In this document: positions 61,725 through 64,000 of the stretch, piece by piece
How positions within the stretch are numbered: the first letter of the stretch is position 1
How the letters are laid out: each line of letters starts with the position of its first letter
Source: Nageia nagi
Lineage: Eukaryota; Pinophyta
Length of the DNA: 64,000 bases
NCBI GenBank assembly: GCA_050084985.1
Contig: JBITNC010000002.1
Span: 62,001 to 126,000 of the forward strand
Direction of reading: 5' to 3'
Notes under the pieces: model-generated
Seen by the model: only the letters and a program-made list of their open reading frames with translations
Told to the model about the DNA's origin: nothing
Databases searched by the model: none
Position numbers and translations under genes: made by a program

Positions 61725-62197
61725 TGTTAGAATTTGTAATGTAATATTATGTAATATTTCTCTTTAATATAAATTCACTTAATACTTAAAGTATCATTAG
61801 ATACCTTAAAGTATTAAGGGAATACAAATAGTAGAAGGAGAAAATAGGTATGAGTTTAAAAATAAGTAACAGATTAAAAATAGAAAAAAGATTAATTATA
61901 GAGTGGGTTTCTTCTTATAAAAAGAGAAGAAACCTCCCCTTCTCTAGTTACACAATTGTAATGCAAGCTTTGCTATAGGTTTAGAGTGTGGGAGAGAGAA
62001 GAGATTTTGTAAGAGAGGTCCTTGAGAATAAGAAGATCTTAGTTAGTAGATGTACTCCAAAGGAGGGAGGAACCACTTTATATCTTGTGTTATTTATGTG
62101 ATTGGATTTAGTTATTATGCTACTATGTTGATGTTAGAAGTATCTTCTTAAGATCTTAAGAGATTAGAAGTTAATTTATAAAGGGTTAATTTCTTCA
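61725..62197 (+). mobile_element. 5' LTR of a copia-type retrotransposon
   Basis: 473 bp, TGTTAGAATT at the start and TTTCTTCA at the end (TG..CA), with promoter-like TATAAAAAG (61916-61924) and TAGTTAGTAGATGTACTCC in the later half. It is directly followed by a perfect primer-binding site. The internal part runs out of the window, so the 3' LTR is not seen. Confidence 0.82.
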
Positions 62198-62199
62198 AG

Positions 62200-62211
62200 T
62201 GGTATCAGAGC
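62200..62211 (+). promoter_or_regulatory. Primer-binding site (initiator Met tRNA)
   Basis: TGGTATCAGAGC, two bases after the LTR end: the standard plant copia minus-strand primer site. Confidence 0.9.
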
Positions 62212-62850
62212 TTTTCTTGGAGGCTTCGCTTTAGCATCTTTGAAGGTCATTCCTCTTCTTTTTCCATCTATGTTGTTGAGGTGAAAGGGTTTAAAGGTAT
62301 AATTTCCCTCCTACCTTGTCCATTCATCAAATTTTGCCTTATTACTAACATTTTTGGTTCCTTGATTATAAAGTTTAAATTTAGCAAAATTTGATTAAAG
62401 AAGATAATATATCATTGGTATACTAACATGTTGGTTTAATGTTATGTTATTGCTATGCATTATTTGAGTTTATTAGTTGCAATTTTTTTAAGTAAAATTA
62501 CCTAATATGTAGCAATAATATGCAATTTTTTTTAGTAAATTTGCTTAAATTTAGTAATAATATGTTATTATAGCTTAATTTTTCAAATCTTTACTTAGTG
62601 TAAAGATAGTTAAAAATTTTGCAATTTCTTTACTATAATTTTAGTATTGCAATTTTTTTACAATGCTTGAAAAATTGTTGCATGTATGCAATACTACATG
62701 CAAAATCTTATGGTTTAAAAATATAATTATATAATTATATATATATATATATATTAAATAAAAAAAATATTTCTTTTTTGGAATTTTTTATATTTCTATT
62801 TTATTATTATTATTATTATTATTAAATACAAATAATAATAAAATAAAAAA
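62212..62850 (+). other. Leader/internal region of the copia-type element, non-coding
   Basis: AT-rich, with TTAGTAATAATATG-type words, a short TA run (62740) and an ATT run (62803-62823). No gag reading seen. Confidence 0.5.
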
Positions 62851-62851
62851 G

Positions 62852-63020
62852 TAACCCCAAGGGGGCATGTAGCTCCCAAGAGGGTGCACATAACCTCAAG
62901 GGGGTGCCTAGCTCTTGAGGGGGCATGCAACCCTCTAGGGAGTGTGCAACTCCCAAGGGGGCACGCTATCCCTAAGGGGGTGTGCAGACCCCAATGGGGG
63001 TGCATTGTTCCCAAGGGGAT
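62852..63020 (+). repeat. GC-rich ~22-24-bp minisatellite
   Basis: About seven units around AGGGGGCATGCAACTCCCA / AAGGGGGTGTGCAGACCCC. Its composition differs sharply from the AT-rich surroundings. Confidence 0.82.
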
Positions 63021-63025
63021 CACCT

Positions 63026-63294
63026 TGTTATGAACCGTTACACCAAAAGGTTGACCTGTTAGTGAATTCGTACACCCAAGATCTTAACATTCCACCATGC
63101 TCTGCATTCGACATCCTCGAAGGCTCTCACTTGTGGTGGCTCTCACTCTAGTCTTCTCTAGGTAGCCCTTTCCATAGTAGCTCTTTTCAGAGATTCGAAC
63201 TTGGGACGTATGGCCTGCTCTGATACCAAATGTTATGAACCGTTACACCAAAAGGTTGACCTGTTAGTGAATCCGCACACCCAAGATCTTAACA
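63026..63294 (-). mobile_element. SMART: complete 269-bp mini LTR retrotransposon
   Basis: Two 64-bp LTRs (63026-63089 and 63231-63294) differ at two bases and begin TGTTA and end AACA. On the minus strand the right LTR is followed after two bases by the primer site TGGTATCAGAGC (63217-63228). A short purine-rich stretch (GGTGGA, 63090-63095) precedes the left one. Perfect 5-bp target duplications CACCT flank it (63021-63025 and 63295-63299). The internal part is only 141 bp and non-coding. Elements of this size are known in plants as SMARTs and must be moved by proteins of other elements. Confidence 0.92.
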
Positions 63295-63331
63295 CACCTC
63301 CATTCCATCCAGTTTAAAATAAAAAAATAAT

Positions 63332-63332
63332 T

Positions 63333-63382
<50 letters not shown>

Positions 63383-63387
63383 TTTTG

Positions 63388-63426
<39 letters not shown>

Positions 63427-63453
63427 TTTATTTATATTTATATTATTTTAAAG

Positions 63454-63539
<86 letters not shown>
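63332..63539. repeat. TA dinucleotide tracts
   Basis: Three (TA)n runs (about 63335-63378, 63394-63420 and 63455-63538) with AT-rich spacers, followed by a T-run. Confidence 0.95.
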
Positions 63540-63547
<8 letters not shown>

Positions 63548-64000
63548 TTTTTCTTAAAGGGGGAGAATTTGTTTTGAGGGGTATTATTATTTTTAAAATA
63601 GTTTTAAAAGGGGGAGATATATTTTTTTCTTTCTTTTTAAACTCCTCTTTGGAAGATTTTTATTTTAGAAAGGTGTGTTTTTTTTTTAAGGAATGGACTA
63701 TTTTTAAGTAGTTCTTTATTTGCTAATATTATCTTTTTACATTAAGTGCAAGTTATTTTAGGGATTTTTTTAGCATGCCATTAAGATAAAGGTGCATTAA
63801 TTATGCATAGTTTAGTAATTTTATGCATGGATTAATGTTAGTTAATTATGCATGAATGGATTAATGCTATGTATGCATAGATTAATGTTGTTTTATTTTA
63901 ATGCATGTTTTTTGCTCACATGTGGTTGGATAATTTTTTATTGTCCTAATGCATATTGTTAAATGGATAATTTTTTTAATGCATGGTTTATTATTTTGAC
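63540..64000 (+). other. No recognisable gene
   Basis: T-rich, with two AAAGGGGGAGA words (63557, 63607) and repeated ATGCAT-type words (63790-63990, for example TTATGCATGGATTAATG). Probably still inside the copia-type element. Confidence 0.5.

Noticed and set aside
63190-63230. tRNA-like B box (GATTCGAAC) before the SMART right LTR
   Set aside because: No A box or cloverleaf around it. The position is explained by the LTR element's interior.
63385-63711. Tyr-Ile repeat open frame
   Set aside because: Translation of TA dinucleotide runs.

Overview
The window looks like nuclear DNA of a land plant with a large, repeat-rich genome. A non-flowering vascular plant (gymnosperm, fern or lycophyte) is my best guess, with gymnosperm slightly favoured. 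The reasons are the Arabidopsis-type telomere repeat CCCTAAA/TTTAGGG, decayed Ty1/copia, Ty3/gypsy, LINE and hAT remains in AT-rich DNA, and a plant-specific single-EF-hand gene (KIC/PBP1 type). The species cannot be read from the sequence.

1-24.8 kb is a subtelomere-like block. Two long Penelope-like retroelements (PLE1 1-4398, PLE2 5460-10885) each carry an ORF1 with a coiled coil and basic tail and an ORF2 reverse transcriptase that stops without a GIY-YIG endonuclease. Both have hammerhead ribozymes in their terminal regions and a short-unit tandem tail at the 3' end. A 5'-truncated PLE2 copy (4792-5459) is joined directly to a CCCTAAA tract on one side and to the full PLE2 on the other. 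This forms the pseudo-LTR arrangement typical of PLEs. Next come a 349-bp satellite with a divergent 5S rRNA-like segment (10886-17590, 18 copies), a related 658-bp satellite (17603-21017), more telomeric DNA, and three stacked 3' ends of a probable third PLE family (21593-23892). The block ends with a long CCCTAAA tract that flips to TTTAGGG at 24518. On the + strand the C-rich orientation places the chromosome end to the left, so every PLE has its 5' end distal and its 3' end proximal. That is the orientation expected for endonuclease-less PLEs primed from chromosome ends.

24.8-38.3 kb holds decayed minus-strand Ty1/copia elements, with small non-autonomous LTR elements nested in one terminal repeat. 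40.1-40.5 kb holds the only convincing intact host gene, a 120-residue EF-hand protein on the minus strand. 41.8-43.2 kb is a dead LINE reverse transcriptase, 46.5-49.0 kb a dead hAT transposase (ZNF862-like), and 55.3-57.1 kb a dead gypsy gag. At 61.7 kb a copia-type LTR and primer-binding site begin an element that runs out of the window. A complete 269-bp SMART-type mini LTR element with perfect 5-bp target duplications lies inside it at 63026-63294.

The most interesting system is the telomere/PLE block. The RT gene itself contains a telomere-like CCTAAACCCT stretch, and the truncated PLE2 copy is healed by telomere repeats exactly at that motif. The PLE2 3' tail is built of CCCTAA-bearing units that could pair with a telomeric G-overhang. 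Nearly every junction in the block falls at a short CCCTAA-like match.
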